Source of the DNA: Halanaerobium polyolivorans | Lineage (GTDB): Bacteria > Bacillota > Halanaerobiia > Halanaerobiales > Halanaerobiaceae | DNA length: 64,000 nucleotides | Assembly: GCF_020711195.1 (NCBI RefSeq) | Contig: NZ_JAJFAT010000004.1 | Location: 62,001-126,000, forward strand | Direction of reading: 5' to 3' | Shown: one piece after another, positions 35,071 through 44,072 of the stretch | How the letters are laid out: every line of letters starts with the position of its first letter | Position numbering within the stretch: the first letter of the stretch is position 1 | The notes under the pieces: generated by a model | Seen by the model: the letters and a program-made list of their open reading frames with translations, nothing else | Told to the model about the DNA's origin: nothing | Databases searched by the model: none | Position numbers and translations under genes: made by a program

Positions 35071-36057
35071 TTGTTAAGTATTTATGATCGCTTATATCCT
35101 GAGAAAAAAGCTATCGATGTAACAGCATATGGGGAGGTTCTTCTTGATATGATTTCTCGAGAAGAAGCTCCTTTAAAAGAGTGTGTTAACTTTACAAGGT
35201 ATTTTGGTGGTTCTCCTGCCAATGTTCTTGTTAATTTACAGAGACTGAACAATCAAACTGCTTTTATATCGAGAATAGGAGATGATGCCTTTGGTGAATA
35301 TTTAAAAGATATTTTAAAGGATGAAAGAGTTGACCTAGACTGTCTACAAATAGACAGTTCTGCAGCAACCCCGGTCATTTTTGTCAACAAAAGTAAAGCA
35401 ACCCCTTCCTGGCTTGCCTATAGGGGAGCAGATATTAATATTAAAATTGAGGACAGTATTTATAAAAAGATAGATCAATCTTCAATATTTTTTGTCGGTA
35501 GTTTTATACTTTCAGAAAATCCTGCTCGATCTACAGCCTTAAAAATTATCGATTATGCAGTTGAAAATGATACATTATTAGCTTTTGATCCTAGTTTTAG
35601 AGCCAGCCTCTGGCCTGAAGGTGAAAAAGGTAAAAAAATCATTAAAGATATTATTGCTAAATCAGATTTTATTAAACCTTCACTTGATGATGCTGAGCAT
35701 TTATTTGGCAAAGATACTCCCAAAAATTATTTAAAAAAATACCATCAATGTGGAGCTAAGATTGTTATTTTAACCCTGGGCAAAGATGGAGTTTTATTAT
35801 CTGATGGTAAAAATGAACCCTTACATATAGAAGTTTTTTCAGAAAAGGTTATTGATGTAACAGGAGCTGGTGATTCTTTTTGGTCAGGTTTTTTAAGTGG
35901 GATTTTAAGGTCATTGAGCATTAAAGAATCTGCTCGGCTGGGAAATGCAGTAGCTGCATTTAAAATTCAGGGAGTTGGTGCTCTCTCATCAATACCACCA
36001 CTTATGGAAATTATGTCATATTATAATATTAGTCCTGCTGAAAGGGGAGAAAATTAA
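35071..36057 (+). CDS. PfkB-family sugar kinase, probable fructokinase
   Basis: About 328 aa. PfkB signatures are visible: an N-terminal YGEVLLDMISRE, RYFGGSPANVLVNL, and the C-terminal catalytic DVTGAGDSFWSGFLSGIL with its Asp base. Because it overlaps sps by one base (TAATG), fructokinase making fructose-6-phosphate for sucrose synthesis is the likely role. 2-Keto-3-deoxygluconate or ribose kinases share the fold. I chose the TTG at 35071, which has AGGTGA 5 nt upstream; the alternative GTG at 35062 overlaps that ribosome site. A TATAAT at 35044-35049 with a TAGAAA 17 bp upstream may be the promoter. Confidence 0.88.
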   Translation: MLSIYDRLYPEKKAIDVTAYGEVLLDMISREEAPLKECVNFTRYFGGSPANVLVNLQRLNNQTAFISRIGDDAFGEYLKDILKDERVDLDCLQIDSSAATPVIFVNKSKATPSWLAYRGADINIKIEDSIYKKIDQSSIFFVGSFILSENPARSTALKIIDYAVENDTLLAFDPSFRASLWPEGEKGKKIIKDIIAKSDFIKPSLDDAEHLFGKDTPKNYLKKYHQCGAKIVILTLGKDGVLLSDGKNEPLHIEVFSEKVIDVTGAGDSFWSGFLSGILRSLSIKESARLGNAVAAFKIQGVGALSSIPPLMEIMSYYNISPAERGEN

Positions 36058-37538
36058 TGAGTGATATTAAGCATGTTGCATTTTTAAATCCACAGGGGAA
36101 TTTTGATAAAGAAGATAGTTATTGGACAGAACACCCTGACTTTGGTGGTCAGTTAGTCTATGTTAAAGAAGTCAGCAAGGCAATGGCAGAATTAGGAGTT
36201 AAGGTTGATATTATAACAAGACAGATTAATGATCCCAACTGGCCCGAGTTCAGTGACTTATATGATAATTATGAAGGAGCTGAGAACCTGAGAATAATCA
36301 GACTGCCTTTTGGTGGTGACAGATTTTTAGAAAAAGAAAAATTATGGCCTCATCTCAAAGAATATGTTGATGCAGTTGCCGATTTTTATGATGAAGAAGG
36401 AGTTTTTCCTGATTTCTTTACAACTCACTATGGAGATGGAGGTCTTGCTGGTGTGTTATTAAAAGAAAAAATGGAAACTCCTTTTTCTTTTACCGGCCAT
36501 TCACTAGGTGCGCAAAAAATGGATAAACTTAATTTTAGTCAGGATAATTATAATCAATTAATAGATAGATTCAAATTTCATTCTAGAATTGTTGCAGAAA
36601 GGTTAGCAATGAAATATGCCAATCAAATCATAGTCAGCACAGCCCAGGAAAGATATGAACAGTATTCTCACCCCTATTATGAGGGAGCAGCTGTGGTTGA
36701 AGATGATCAGAAGTTCTCTGTAATTCCTCCTGGAGTTAATACTACAGTCTTTGATGGCAGCTATAGTGAGGAAACTGCTGAGAAATTAGCAAATTATTTA
36801 ACAAGAGATCTTGATGCTAAAAGAAGTGAACTACCCTGTATAATTTCTGCCAGCAGACTTGATCAAAAGAAAAACCATATCACTTTAGTTAAAGCTTTTG
36901 CTCAAGATGAAGAACTACAGCAGATTGCTAACCTTGTCATAACTTTAAGAGGTATAGAAAATCCATTTGAAGATTACAGTGCTGCAGGTGGAGAAGAAAA
37001 AGAAATCTTAGCTAAAATAATAGAAATTATCGAAGACAATAATCTGGCAGGAAAAGTGAGCATGTTTCCAATCTCCAGTCAAAAAGAACTTTCTGAATGC
37101 TATGCCTTTTTGGCTGAAAAAGAATCTGTTTTTTCACTGACCTCCTTTTATGAACCTTTTGGTTTAGCTCCAGTTGAAGCCATGGCTGCAGGATTACCAG
37201 CAGTTGTGACCAAAAATGGTGGTCAAAAAGAAATTATGGAAGATGATGAATATGGTATTTTAATTGATCCTGAAGATCCTGCAGATATTGCCAGAGGTTT
37301 AAAAAAGATCCTCGGCAAAAAAGATATCTGGCAAAAATATCAGAAAAAGGCAATAAAACGGGTTGAAAGTAAATATACCTGGAATCAAACTGCAAAAAGA
37401 TATTTAAAGGCAATAGAAAAAGGCTTAAAGCTGCAGATTCCGGTCGACCACAGTGATATTCCAAGTTATTTTTTCCTTCCAGATAGTGACAATGAACATA
37501 AGTTATTAGAAAAATTTAACCAAAATGTGCTAAAATAA
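36057..37538 (+). CDS. sps: Sucrose-phosphate synthase (GT4)
   Basis: 493-aa retaining glycosyltransferase. The opening HVAFLNPQGNFD followed by SYWTEHPDFGGQLVYVKEVS, then THYGDGGLAGVLL, FTGHSLGAQKM, the sugar-nucleotide motif ASRLDQKKNH and the E-x7-E block FYEPFGLAPVEAMAAG are nearly as I remember them in the structurally studied Halothermothrix orenii enzyme. It transfers glucose from UDP- or ADP-glucose to fructose-6-phosphate. Like that enzyme it lacks a C-terminal phosphatase domain, and no separate sucrose-phosphatase is visible in the window. It is coupled to the PfkB kinase gene. Sucrose would serve as a compatible solute. Confidence 0.92.
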   Translation: MSDIKHVAFLNPQGNFDKEDSYWTEHPDFGGQLVYVKEVSKAMAELGVKVDIITRQINDPNWPEFSDLYDNYEGAENLRIIRLPFGGDRFLEKEKLWPHLKEYVDAVADFYDEEGVFPDFFTTHYGDGGLAGVLLKEKMETPFSFTGHSLGAQKMDKLNFSQDNYNQLIDRFKFHSRIVAERLAMKYANQIIVSTAQERYEQYSHPYYEGAAVVEDDQKFSVIPPGVNTTVFDGSYSEETAEKLANYLTRDLDAKRSELPCIISASRLDQKKNHITLVKAFAQDEELQQIANLVITLRGIENPFEDYSAAGGEEKEILAKIIEIIEDNNLAGKVSMFPISSQKELSECYAFLAEKESVFSLTSFYEPFGLAPVEAMAAGLPAVVTKNGGQKEIMEDDEYGILIDPEDPADIARGLKKILGKKDIWQKYQKKAIKRVESKYTWNQTAKRYLKAIEKGLKLQIPVDHSDIPSYFFLPDSDNEHKLLEKFNQNVLK

Positions 37539-37566
37539 TAGACATTTGCTGAGAATTTGTTATAAT
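37539..37566 (+). promoter_or_regulatory. Probable glgP promoter
   Basis: TAGACA (37539-37544), a 16-bp spacer and TATAAT (37561-37566) begin right at the sps stop. This gives glgP its own transcript with a leader of about 100 bases. An AAGGAG ribosome site precedes the glgP ATG. No terminator separates sps from glgP. Confidence 0.6.
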
Positions 37567-37669
37567 AAATAAATGCATACTGTAAAAAAGTGAAAAAAGG
37601 TAGGTATTTTGATCTATATTAATTAATAATATTTGGGAAAAGATTTAATATTACAAAGGAGTGAAGTAG

Positions 37670-39283
37670 ATGAACAACAGTAAACCCCATACTGCATATT
37701 TTTGTATGGAATATGGTTTAGATGAAGATATGAGAATTTATGCAGGTGGACTAGGAATTTTAGCAGGCGACATTTTAAAAGCAGCAAAAGAATATTCTTA
37801 TCCTATTACAGGGATTGGTCTCCTATGGAAAAAAGGATATTCAAAACAGGTAATAAATAAAGATGGTCGTCCTGTTGATAAACATCCTATCCAAAAAAGA
37901 AATTATGAGCATGCAGTAGATACAGGAGAAAAAGTCACTGTAAAAATTAAAGACCAAACTGTAACACTTAAGATCTGGAAAGTTGATAAATTTGATAATG
38001 CAACTCTTTATCTTCTAGATGCAAACTTAGCTGAAAATAAAAAATTCCAGAATATAACTGATGGACTTTATGATGGTTTTAATGAAAAAAGAATAGCTCA
38101 GGAAATTGTTCTGGGAATCGGTGGTGTTAAGGCAATCAGAAAATTAGGCCTTAATATTGATATATACCACTTCAATGAAGGTCATGCAGCTTTAGCAGGA
38201 ACAGAGTTAATCAAAGAAAAAATGGAAAACGGTATGGACTTTCATAAAGCCTGGAAAACTGTTAAAGATGATATCGTCTTTACAACTCACACCCCGGTTA
38301 AAGAAGGTAATGAGTCTCACAGTTTAGATAGTTTAGAAAAAATGGGAGCTTTTAATGGCCTGACAAGAGAACAAATGGAAGAATTAGGTGACAGTCCATT
38401 TGGTATGACAGTTGCTGGCTTACGCCTCTCTAGAATGTCTAATGGTGTTGCTAAATTACACGGCCAAACAGCTCGGGAAATGTGGAAAGATGTTGAAGGA
38501 AAATCACCAATTATCTCAATTACAAATGGTGTTCACAGAAGCACCTGGGTTGATAAGAGAATCAGAGATAATATTGATAACAAGGAAAAAATAGTTGAAA
38601 ATCATCAAGAAATGAAAAATGAACTGGTAGATTATATCAAAAAAGTTAATGGGGCTCAACTTGACCCTAATAAACTAATAATTGGATTTGCCAGAAGAGC
38701 TACTGCCTATAAAAGGCCTAATCTGATTTTCCAAAAGCCTGATGTGATTGATCCATATTTAGAATGTGGTGATATTCAATTAGTATTTTCAGGTAAAGCA
38801 CATCCAACCGATGATAATGGTAAAAATATCGTAGCTAATATAGTTAAAAAAGCAAAACAATTCCCAAATAGTGTAGTTTTCTTAGAAGATTATAATATGG
38901 AAACTGGAAGAATGCTGACCCGTGGTGTTGATGTCTGGCTGAACAATCCTCGTAAACCTCTGGAAGCTAGTGGTACTTCAGGTATGAAAGCTGCTATGAA
39001 TGGTGGTCTTAACCTCAGTATCCTTGATGGCTGGTGGGTTGAAGGTTGTGAGCATGGTATTAACGGCTGGCAGTTTGGAGATGGCTATGAAGGTGAAGGC
39101 CAAGATGAAAGTGATCTTTATGCTCTTTACAGAGTGCTATTTAATGATGTAATTCCTACCTTTTATGCAAACAAAGATCGCTGGCAGGACATGATGTACG
39201 AAAGTGTGCAGTCAACTTATGAAAGATTTTCTGCTAAAAAAATGGTAGAAAGATATTATGAAGAAATGTATGTTAGTGAATAA
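37670..39283 (+). CDS. glgP: Alpha-glucan phosphorylase, short form
   Basis: 537 aa, the compact alpha-glucan phosphorylase type (about 540-850 aa, TIGR02094-like), rather than the ~800-aa E. coli form. Markers are AYFCMEYGLDEDMRIYAGGL, HFNEGHAAL, FTTHTPVKEGN, GFARRATAYKRPNL, and the PLP-lysine segment EASGTSGMKAAMNGG. It releases glucose-1-phosphate from glycogen, opposing GlgA. It lies on the same strand as pfkB-sps and ends at a strong bidirectional terminator. Confidence 0.94.
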   Translation: MNNSKPHTAYFCMEYGLDEDMRIYAGGLGILAGDILKAAKEYSYPITGIGLLWKKGYSKQVINKDGRPVDKHPIQKRNYEHAVDTGEKVTVKIKDQTVTLKIWKVDKFDNATLYLLDANLAENKKFQNITDGLYDGFNEKRIAQEIVLGIGGVKAIRKLGLNIDIYHFNEGHAALAGTELIKEKMENGMDFHKAWKTVKDDIVFTTHTPVKEGNESHSLDSLEKMGAFNGLTREQMEELGDSPFGMTVAGLRLSRMSNGVAKLHGQTAREMWKDVEGKSPIISITNGVHRSTWVDKRIRDNIDNKEKIVENHQEMKNELVDYIKKVNGAQLDPNKLIIGFARRATAYKRPNLIFQKPDVIDPYLECGDIQLVFSGKAHPTDDNGKNIVANIVKKAKQFPNSVVFLEDYNMETGRMLTRGVDVWLNNPRKPLEASGTSGMKAAMNGGLNLSILDGWWVEGCEHGINGWQFGDGYEGEGQDESDLYALYRVLFNDVIPTFYANKDRWQDMMYESVQSTYERFSAKKMVERYYEEMYVSE

Positions 39284-39331
39284 AATATAGATCTAAAATA
39301 TAATAACTTGCTGAATTAACTCAGCAATTAG

Positions 39332-39361
39332 AAAATCCCGTTCTTTGTGAACGGGATTTTT
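39332..39361. terminator. Bidirectional terminator between glgP and the DJ-1/PfpI gene
   Basis: The 12-bp perfect stem AAAATCCCGTTC / GAACGGGATTTT (39332-39343 with 39349-39360) has a TTTGT loop and T-runs on both strands. A second 7-bp hairpin TTGCTGA/TCAGCAA (39308-39327) precedes it. Confidence 0.9.
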
Positions 39362-39382
39362 CTAGTTTAAAATATTTAATTT

Positions 39383-39931
39383 TTAAGCCTGAAAAAGCAT
39401 TGCTTTTTTCAGCTCTTCACTTTTTTCACTACCTACTAAATACTCCACTATATTTAAAGCAAATTCAAGGGCCAGACCAGGTCCACGTGAAGTTATGATA
39501 TTACCATCTTTAACAAGCTTTTTTTCTTGATAATCAGCAGACTGCATCTGATCATCAAAACCAGGATAACTAGTAGCTTTTTTACCTGCCAAGATTCCGG
39601 CTGCTTCTAAAACAATTGGTGCAGCACAAATTGCAGCACATAAGTCACCTCTAGCATTAACTTCTCTGATAATTTCTAGCAGTTTTTTGCTGTCTCTTAA
39701 ATTAGCAGCTCCCGGCATACCTCCCGGTAAAACTACAGCTGAAATATCGCTGCTGTCAATAGCCTCTATTTTTTGATCAGCCTCAACTTTAATATCATGG
39801 TCTCCTCTAATTTCTCTGCCGCCAATTCCAGCAGTAATAACCTCAAGACCAGCTCTTCTTAAAACATCGATATTACTTACTGCTTCAATTTCTTCAAAAC
39901 CATCTGCAAGTGGAATTAAAACTTTCCCCAT
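39383..39931 (-). CDS. DJ-1/PfpI family protein
   Basis: 182 aa from the ATG at 39931, which has AAGGAGG 8 nt upstream; a TTG 21 bases earlier overlaps that ribosome site. The family features are KVLIPLADGFEEIEAV with its conserved Glu and VLPGGMPGA, followed by the nucleophilic-elbow cysteine in AAICAAPIVL. Relatives act as chaperone/deglycase-type stress proteins or proteases. The precise role is unknown. It ends at the bidirectional terminator shared with glgP, and the MscS gene lies 30 bases upstream on the same strand. Confidence 0.9.
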   Translation of the reverse strand: MGKVLIPLADGFEEIEAVSNIDVLRRAGLEVITAGIGGREIRGDHDIKVEADQKIEAIDSSDISAVVLPGGMPGAANLRDSKKLLEIIREVNARGDLCAAICAAPIVLEAAGILAGKKATSYPGFDDQMQSADYQEKKLVKDGNIITSRGPGLALEFALNIVEYLVGSEKSEELKKAMLFQA

Positions 39932-39961
39932 AAATTTAGCCTCCTTAATCAAGTTTTGAAA

Positions 39962-41305
39962 TTATTTATCTTCAAAATTTTCTTTTCTTGGTGAGTTTTG
40001 AGCTAGATCAGCAAATTCTTTGTGCAGAGACTCAGAAATAGATTTAAAATGATGATCTCTTTGTGGATAAGGAATTTCAATCCCATGTTCTTTAAAATTA
40101 TCCCAGATAGAGAAAAGAACCTGGCTTTGAATTGCTTTGATTCCATTTTGAGGATCACTGATCCAAAAACGGAGCTCAAAATTTACCGAACTATCAGCAA
40201 AATCAGTCAGTATACAGCTTGGTTTAGGAGAATCTAAAATTCTTTCTTTGCCTTCAGCTGCTTTTAAGGTTAGCTCTTCTACCAATCTTAAATCACTATC
40301 ATATGAAACACCTATTTCAACATCAACCCTAACCATTTTATCACTATATGACCAGTTTATAACCTCTTTAGTTATAAAGTCTTCATTTGGTATCAAATAC
40401 TCTTTACCGGCCAGGGTAACCAAAGAAACAAAACGAGTATCAAGCTCTTTGACCCAACCATAGATATCACCTATTTCTACCACATCTCCTGGTTTAATAG
40501 ATTTATCTGCTAAAATAATGATACCACTGATAAAGTTAGAAACTATCTTCTGTAGGCCAAAACCTAAACCAACACCTACAGCACCACCCAGGAAGGCAAA
40601 AGCGCTTAAATCAATACCCAGTGAGCTTAAAGCAAACAAGGCTGCAGAAGTAAAAATTAAAAATTTTGCCAGTTTATTTAATAAAACCCTGACAGAAGGA
40701 GTTAACTCCTGATTTTGGTTGATCTTCTTACTGACAAGGCGGCTAATTTTATCAGCAGCCCATAATAATACACTGAAAATTATCAGTGCCTGCCCAATTA
40801 ATAATATAGAAATTCTTAAATTACCACTTCTAAAAGCCAAACTATCTAAAAAGCTAATTGTTTCCTCATAAATATTAAGTATTCTTAAGGCCGCAACTGT
40901 CCAGATAACAACTGATAAAAACTTAAAAAGCTTGTTTTTAGGAAAGAAAAGAGTTATTGCTTTAACAACAAACCACGCTGAAACCAGATTGGCAAAGATA
41001 CTAAGTATTACTGTTGGTAAATTTAAAGCAGCTGCAATAACATAATAAATAAAAAGCAGCAAAAGCAGGATTAAAGGTGCTAAGAGCCTTCCTAAAATCC
41101 TCTCAATCTTATTCTCTTTTAAAGCCTTAATTTTTTGCAGCATTTTTTCGATTTTAGGAGCAGTTATTTTGCTTAAAAAAAGTGCTGCTGCTATCATTAT
41201 AACAAAAAGAATAGCTTCTATTAAATTAGATAAAACCAATACCTGATTTTCTAAAATTTCTAAAAAAAGCTGATAATAATATTCCAGCTCTATTCCTTCA
41301 AACAT
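39962..41305 (-). CDS. MscS-family mechanosensitive channel
   Basis: 447 aa with about five to six N-terminal hydrophobic segments. The pore helix AFLGGAVGVGLGFGLQKIVS with its Gly/Ala packing pattern is followed by the beta domain GDVVEIGDIYGWVKELDTR and IPNEDFITKEVINWSY. It releases solutes on hypo-osmotic shock, which fits a halophile that accumulates solutes. It starts at an ATG. It lies between the HAD and DJ-1 genes on one strand with gaps of 21-30 bases, probably one operon. Confidence 0.92.
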   Translation of the reverse strand: MFEGIELEYYYQLFLEILENQVLVLSNLIEAILFVIMIAAALFLSKITAPKIEKMLQKIKALKENKIERILGRLLAPLILLLLLFIYYVIAAALNLPTVILSIFANLVSAWFVVKAITLFFPKNKLFKFLSVVIWTVAALRILNIYEETISFLDSLAFRSGNLRISILLIGQALIIFSVLLWAADKISRLVSKKINQNQELTPSVRVLLNKLAKFLIFTSAALFALSSLGIDLSAFAFLGGAVGVGLGFGLQKIVSNFISGIIILADKSIKPGDVVEIGDIYGWVKELDTRFVSLVTLAGKEYLIPNEDFITKEVINWSYSDKMVRVDVEIGVSYDSDLRLVEELTLKAAEGKERILDSPKPSCILTDFADSSVNFELRFWISDPQNGIKAIQSQVLFSIWDNFKEHGIEIPYPQRDHHFKSISESLHKEFADLAQNSPRKENFEDK

Positions 41306-41326
41306 GGCCTCACTCTCCTAAACAAT

Positions 41327-41929
41327 TTATTTTTCTAAATAAAAATTTAACTCCTCTTTTAATCTTTCGGCAGTTTGAAAATGAATAACCTTGATCCCTT
41401 CTCTTCGAGCTGCTTCTATATTAGCAAGTGTATCATCTATAAAAAGAGTTTCTTCTGGATTTAATTGGAATTCAGTTAACAAATAATTATAAATCTCCTT
41501 TTCCGGTTTAATCATTCCTACTTGAGAAGATATTAGCAGTCTCTCAAAATGCTTAAAAAAATCATATTTTTTACTGACATAATCAAAGGCCTTTTGATGA
41601 AAATTAGAAAGAACATAAAGCTTATAATCTTTTTTAGCTAAATCTTCTAAAATAAAAAGGCTCTCCTCTTTTAACTTAAGCATTTCTTCCCAGCCAGCAA
41701 GTATATTTTCTATTTCAAGAGCTAGCTGAGGTCTCCTTTTGATCATTTTCTCCTTTGCCTCTTTAAAGTCAAGACTTCCTCTGTCCAGCTGCAGCCATTC
41801 TGGACTGGCAAAAACAGCTTTTTTTAGCTCCATTTTCTTTTCTTCATCATAAGAAAAATCTGCTAAATAACTTTCCGGATCAAAATCTAAAAGTACATTC
41901 CCCAGATCAAAAACAATACTTTTTATCAC
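41327..41929 (-). CDS. HAD-superfamily hydrolase (subfamily IA)
   Basis: 200 aa from the GTG at 41929, which has GGGGTGA just upstream; the in-frame ATG at 41947 lies ahead of that ribosome site and has none of its own. HAD motif I is IVFDLGNVLLDFD, motif II is YVLSNFHQ, and motif III/IV covers MIKPEKEIYNYLL and LFIDDTLANIEAA. It is a phosphatase or phosphoglucomutase-like enzyme with an unknown substrate. It is not of the sucrose-phosphatase subfamily, so it is not the obvious partner of sps. It is the first gene of the HAD-MscS-PfpI group. Confidence 0.88.
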   Translation of the reverse strand: MIKSIVFDLGNVLLDFDPESYLADFSYDEEKKMELKKAVFASPEWLQLDRGSLDFKEAKEKMIKRRPQLALEIENILAGWEEMLKLKEESLFILEDLAKKDYKLYVLSNFHQKAFDYVSKKYDFFKHFERLLISSQVGMIKPEKEIYNYLLTEFQLNPEETLFIDDTLANIEAARREGIKVIHFQTAERLKEELNFYLEK

Positions 41930-42011
41930 TTTCTCACCCCAAATCATTAGCTAATTATATAATTCTAGCTTTTTTAAGTTAATCCTGCATAATAATTCTC
42001 AGCCCTTAATC

Positions 42012-42040
42012 TAAAAAAAAATCCGACCAAAAAGTCGGAT
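42012..42040 (-). terminator. Rho-independent terminator of the 42.1-43.4 kb gene pair
   Basis: The stem ATCCGAC / GTCGGAT (42021-42027 with 42034-42040) is followed on the minus strand by a run of nine T. Confidence 0.88.
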
Positions 42041-42062
42041 CTTAATTAGTTATTTTAAATTA

Positions 42063-42632
42063 TTATTGCAGTTCTGCTTTCATTTTTTCGATCAATTTAT
42101 CAAATCGCTGATTATAGCTTTTTTGAAATTCAGAAAGCTTTTTAGCCAGCTGCTGTTTCATCTGATTATTCATTCCCTGCTGTTGACCACCATTTGCAGC
42201 TGCCTGAGCACTTAAACCCTGTGCTTGTGAATTTTCTAAATGCTGCTGTACCTGTTGATCTAATTTATCTTTTTGAGTTTGATACTGCTGCTGTAAGCTC
42301 TGAGCCTGAGTAAATGATTTTTCAAAAAAACTGCTGTTTTCAGTCTCTTTAAGTGATTCTACAGCAACAACTGCTTCTTTTCTGCGCTCAATCTGTTCAG
42401 AACTGTTGCGTAAACCAATAGACTCAATTAACATTAACTGAGCTTCAATCAAAACAGCCTCATCTTCATCTTTTAGCTGCTGCCATAAAGCTTCAGCATC
42501 CATCTCACCTTTAAAAAAGGGAGCCATAATCTTTTTCAACCGTTCCCTAATTTCAAGTGAGTTATCACCCTCAGAATCATCATCATAAATTGTTTCTGCT
42601 CTTTCCATAGCAATTTCATATGCACTTTTCAC
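42063..42632 (-). CDS. Unknown protein with Gln-rich coiled-coil C-terminus
   Basis: 189 aa, not recognised. The N-terminal third is acidic (ETIYDDDSEGDNSLEIRERL). The middle, FFKGEMDAEALWQQLKDEDE, looks helical. Residues from about 105 are very rich in Gln/Lys (SLQQQYQTQKDKLDQQVQQH; NGGQQQGMNNQMKQQLAKK) with a short Ala/Gly-rich break. There is no signal peptide or membrane segment. It is 5 bases downstream of another unknown gene, and the pair has its own terminator. Strong base-coding character and ribosome sites make it a real gene; no function is proposed. Confidence 0.7.
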   Translation of the reverse strand: MKSAYEIAMERAETIYDDDSEGDNSLEIRERLKKIMAPFFKGEMDAEALWQQLKDEDEAVLIEAQLMLIESIGLRNSSEQIERRKEAVVAVESLKETENSSFFEKSFTQAQSLQQQYQTQKDKLDQQVQQHLENSQAQGLSAQAAANGGQQQGMNNQMKQQLAKKLSEFQKSYNQRFDKLIEKMKAELQ

Positions 42633-42637
42633 AACTA

Positions 42638-43375
42638 TCAGTCCTCCTTAAAAAGATCAAAGAATCTATCTTGATAAGCATTGAAAACTCCCCAGCGATC
42701 TAATTCTCTTTTTAATCTAGCCGGGTCTTCTTCACCTTTTTTAACCATTTCAAACATTCTTTCTATCTCTTCACTTGCTGCGATTGGAAGTCCTTCTAGA
42801 TTTCTTGTCACAACAGAATAACCTTCTTCATCTGTGCTTAAATAACCCTTTTCCTCATAATAGGGAAGTTGAGATTTATAAGCACTTTTTAACATCAGAC
42901 TTTGAATAAACTTCATTAGTGAAACATCCCAGAGCTCATCAACACCTTTGATTATTACAGTTAAATTATCTTCATCATTAATTCTTTCCTTTTCAATCTC
43001 TTCCTGGGCTTTCTCTATTTCTCTAGATATAGTAAAAGTACTAATTGATTGTTTGCGATAATTCATCTTATACAATAATCCAGCCAAATCAGGGTTGTCA
43101 TTAGCAATCATCTGCATTGCTTTTTTGGCTTCACCACTAAATCCACTCATATTTATCATGTAATCTGGGGTCAGAAGTTTTGGTTTTTCCCAGGTAATTT
43201 TTCCTTCTCTTACCTTGGTTTCAGGTCCTTCTTCCGGAAATTCTTCCAGATAATATGGCTCGCTGAGCACAAAATAGTGGAGAGTTGTGTCATGAGATGT
43301 AGAAATTAAATCTTCTGGCTCTAACAATATTTCTGTGTTCTCCAGAACTTCTTTAATCTTGTTTTTATCTTTCAT
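42638..43375 (-). CDS. Unknown acidic protein, partner of the Gln-rich protein
   Basis: 245 aa, not recognised. It is hydrophilic and acidic with a central Glu-rich helix (SREIEKAQEEIEKERINDED). It has a C-terminal EERMFEM-like segment (ASEEIERMFEMVKKGEEDPA) and ends WGVFNAYQDRFFDLFKED. There are no cysteines, signal peptide or membrane helix. GAGGAG precedes the ATG. It is almost contiguous with the following gene, so the two products probably work together. Confidence 0.7.
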   Translation of the reverse strand: MKDKNKIKEVLENTEILLEPEDLISTSHDTTLHYFVLSEPYYLEEFPEEGPETKVREGKITWEKPKLLTPDYMINMSGFSGEAKKAMQMIANDNPDLAGLLYKMNYRKQSISTFTISREIEKAQEEIEKERINDEDNLTVIIKGVDELWDVSLMKFIQSLMLKSAYKSQLPYYEEKGYLSTDEEGYSVVTRNLEGLPIAASEEIERMFEMVKKGEEDPARLKRELDRWGVFNAYQDRFFDLFKED

Positions 43376-43474
43376 CTTAACTCCTCCTCTCAGGCCTGAA
43401 GTAGAGATTATTCAATTTTCAACTTAAAATCTATTTGTCTAACTATATTATACATTATATCAGTTATTTAAGTC

Positions 43475-43502
43475 AAAAAGAAGGCTTTAATAGCCTTCTT
43501 TT
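43475..43502 (-). terminator. Rho-independent terminator of the ECF S-component gene
   Basis: The 9-bp perfect stem AAGAAGGCT / AGCCTTCTT (43478-43486 with 43492-43500) is followed by a T-run on the minus strand. It lies 38 bases past the stop. Confidence 0.88.
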
Positions 43503-43539
43503 CAATTAACTTAAAATATTTTGCTAAAAAATATAATAA

Positions 43540-44064
43540 TTAACCTTGATTTGCCTGATAATTAATTAAAACTCTTCCCAGAAGTACAGCAAACAGAGCA
43601 GCAATAATCGCTTCTGGAATACCATGGCTTCCTGCAACTGCTAAAGCTGCACTCAGAGGTAGATAACCTCTCAAAACAGCCAGAGTTAAAACACCTGCGG
43701 TATTGACAATCGTTCCAATCACACCAGCTACTGCTAAAGAAACATTTTCATTTAACCTTATAGTTGCCCTATAACTATAATAAGCGGCAACACCAATAAA
43801 AAGTCTCGGTAAAACAGCAATTATAGGATCTGCAAAAATCGGATTGGTAGCTCTTAAAAAACTAAATACACCAAAGATCAAACCAATCAGCAGTCCAACC
43901 ACAGGTCCTTCAATAATTCCACCCAAAATAGCAGGTAGATGCATTATTGTCACATGTCCTGCAGGGGTAGGAACTGGGATTAAACCTAAACCCGTAGCCC
44001 CCAAAATAATAGAAATAGCTCCCAACATTCCAGCAATCACAATTTGTCTTGTTTTCAGTTTTAT
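43540..44064 (-). CDS. ECF transporter S component, apparent ATA start
   Basis: 174-aa integral membrane substrate-binding subunit of an energy-coupling-factor vitamin importer. It has about five to six hydrophobic segments, the opening TRQIVIAGMLGAISIILGA, and the conserved GHVTIMHLPAILGGIIEGP. No EcfA/T genes are nearby, as usual for group II transporters with shared energising modules. The substrate is unknown. Start: GGGAGG lies 8 nt upstream of an ATA at 44062-44064, which gives the usual K-x-K-T-R-Q-I-V-I-A-G beginning. The first in-frame GTG (44040) lacks a ribosome site and would cut into the first membrane helix. A strong promoter and a structured leader precede it. Confidence 0.85.
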   Translation of the reverse strand: MKLKTRQIVIAGMLGAISIILGATGLGLIPVPTPAGHVTIMHLPAILGGIIEGPVVGLLIGLIFGVFSFLRATNPIFADPIIAVLPRLFIGVAAYYSYRATIRLNENVSLAVAGVIGTIVNTAGVLTLAVLRGYLPLSAALAVAGSHGIPEAIIAALFAVLLGRVLINYQANQG

Positions 44065-44072
44065 TTTCTTTT

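Noticed and set aside
41327-41929. HAD gene as the missing sucrose-phosphatase
   Set aside because: Its motifs are of HAD subfamily IA and it sits in an operon with MscS and PfpI on the other strand.
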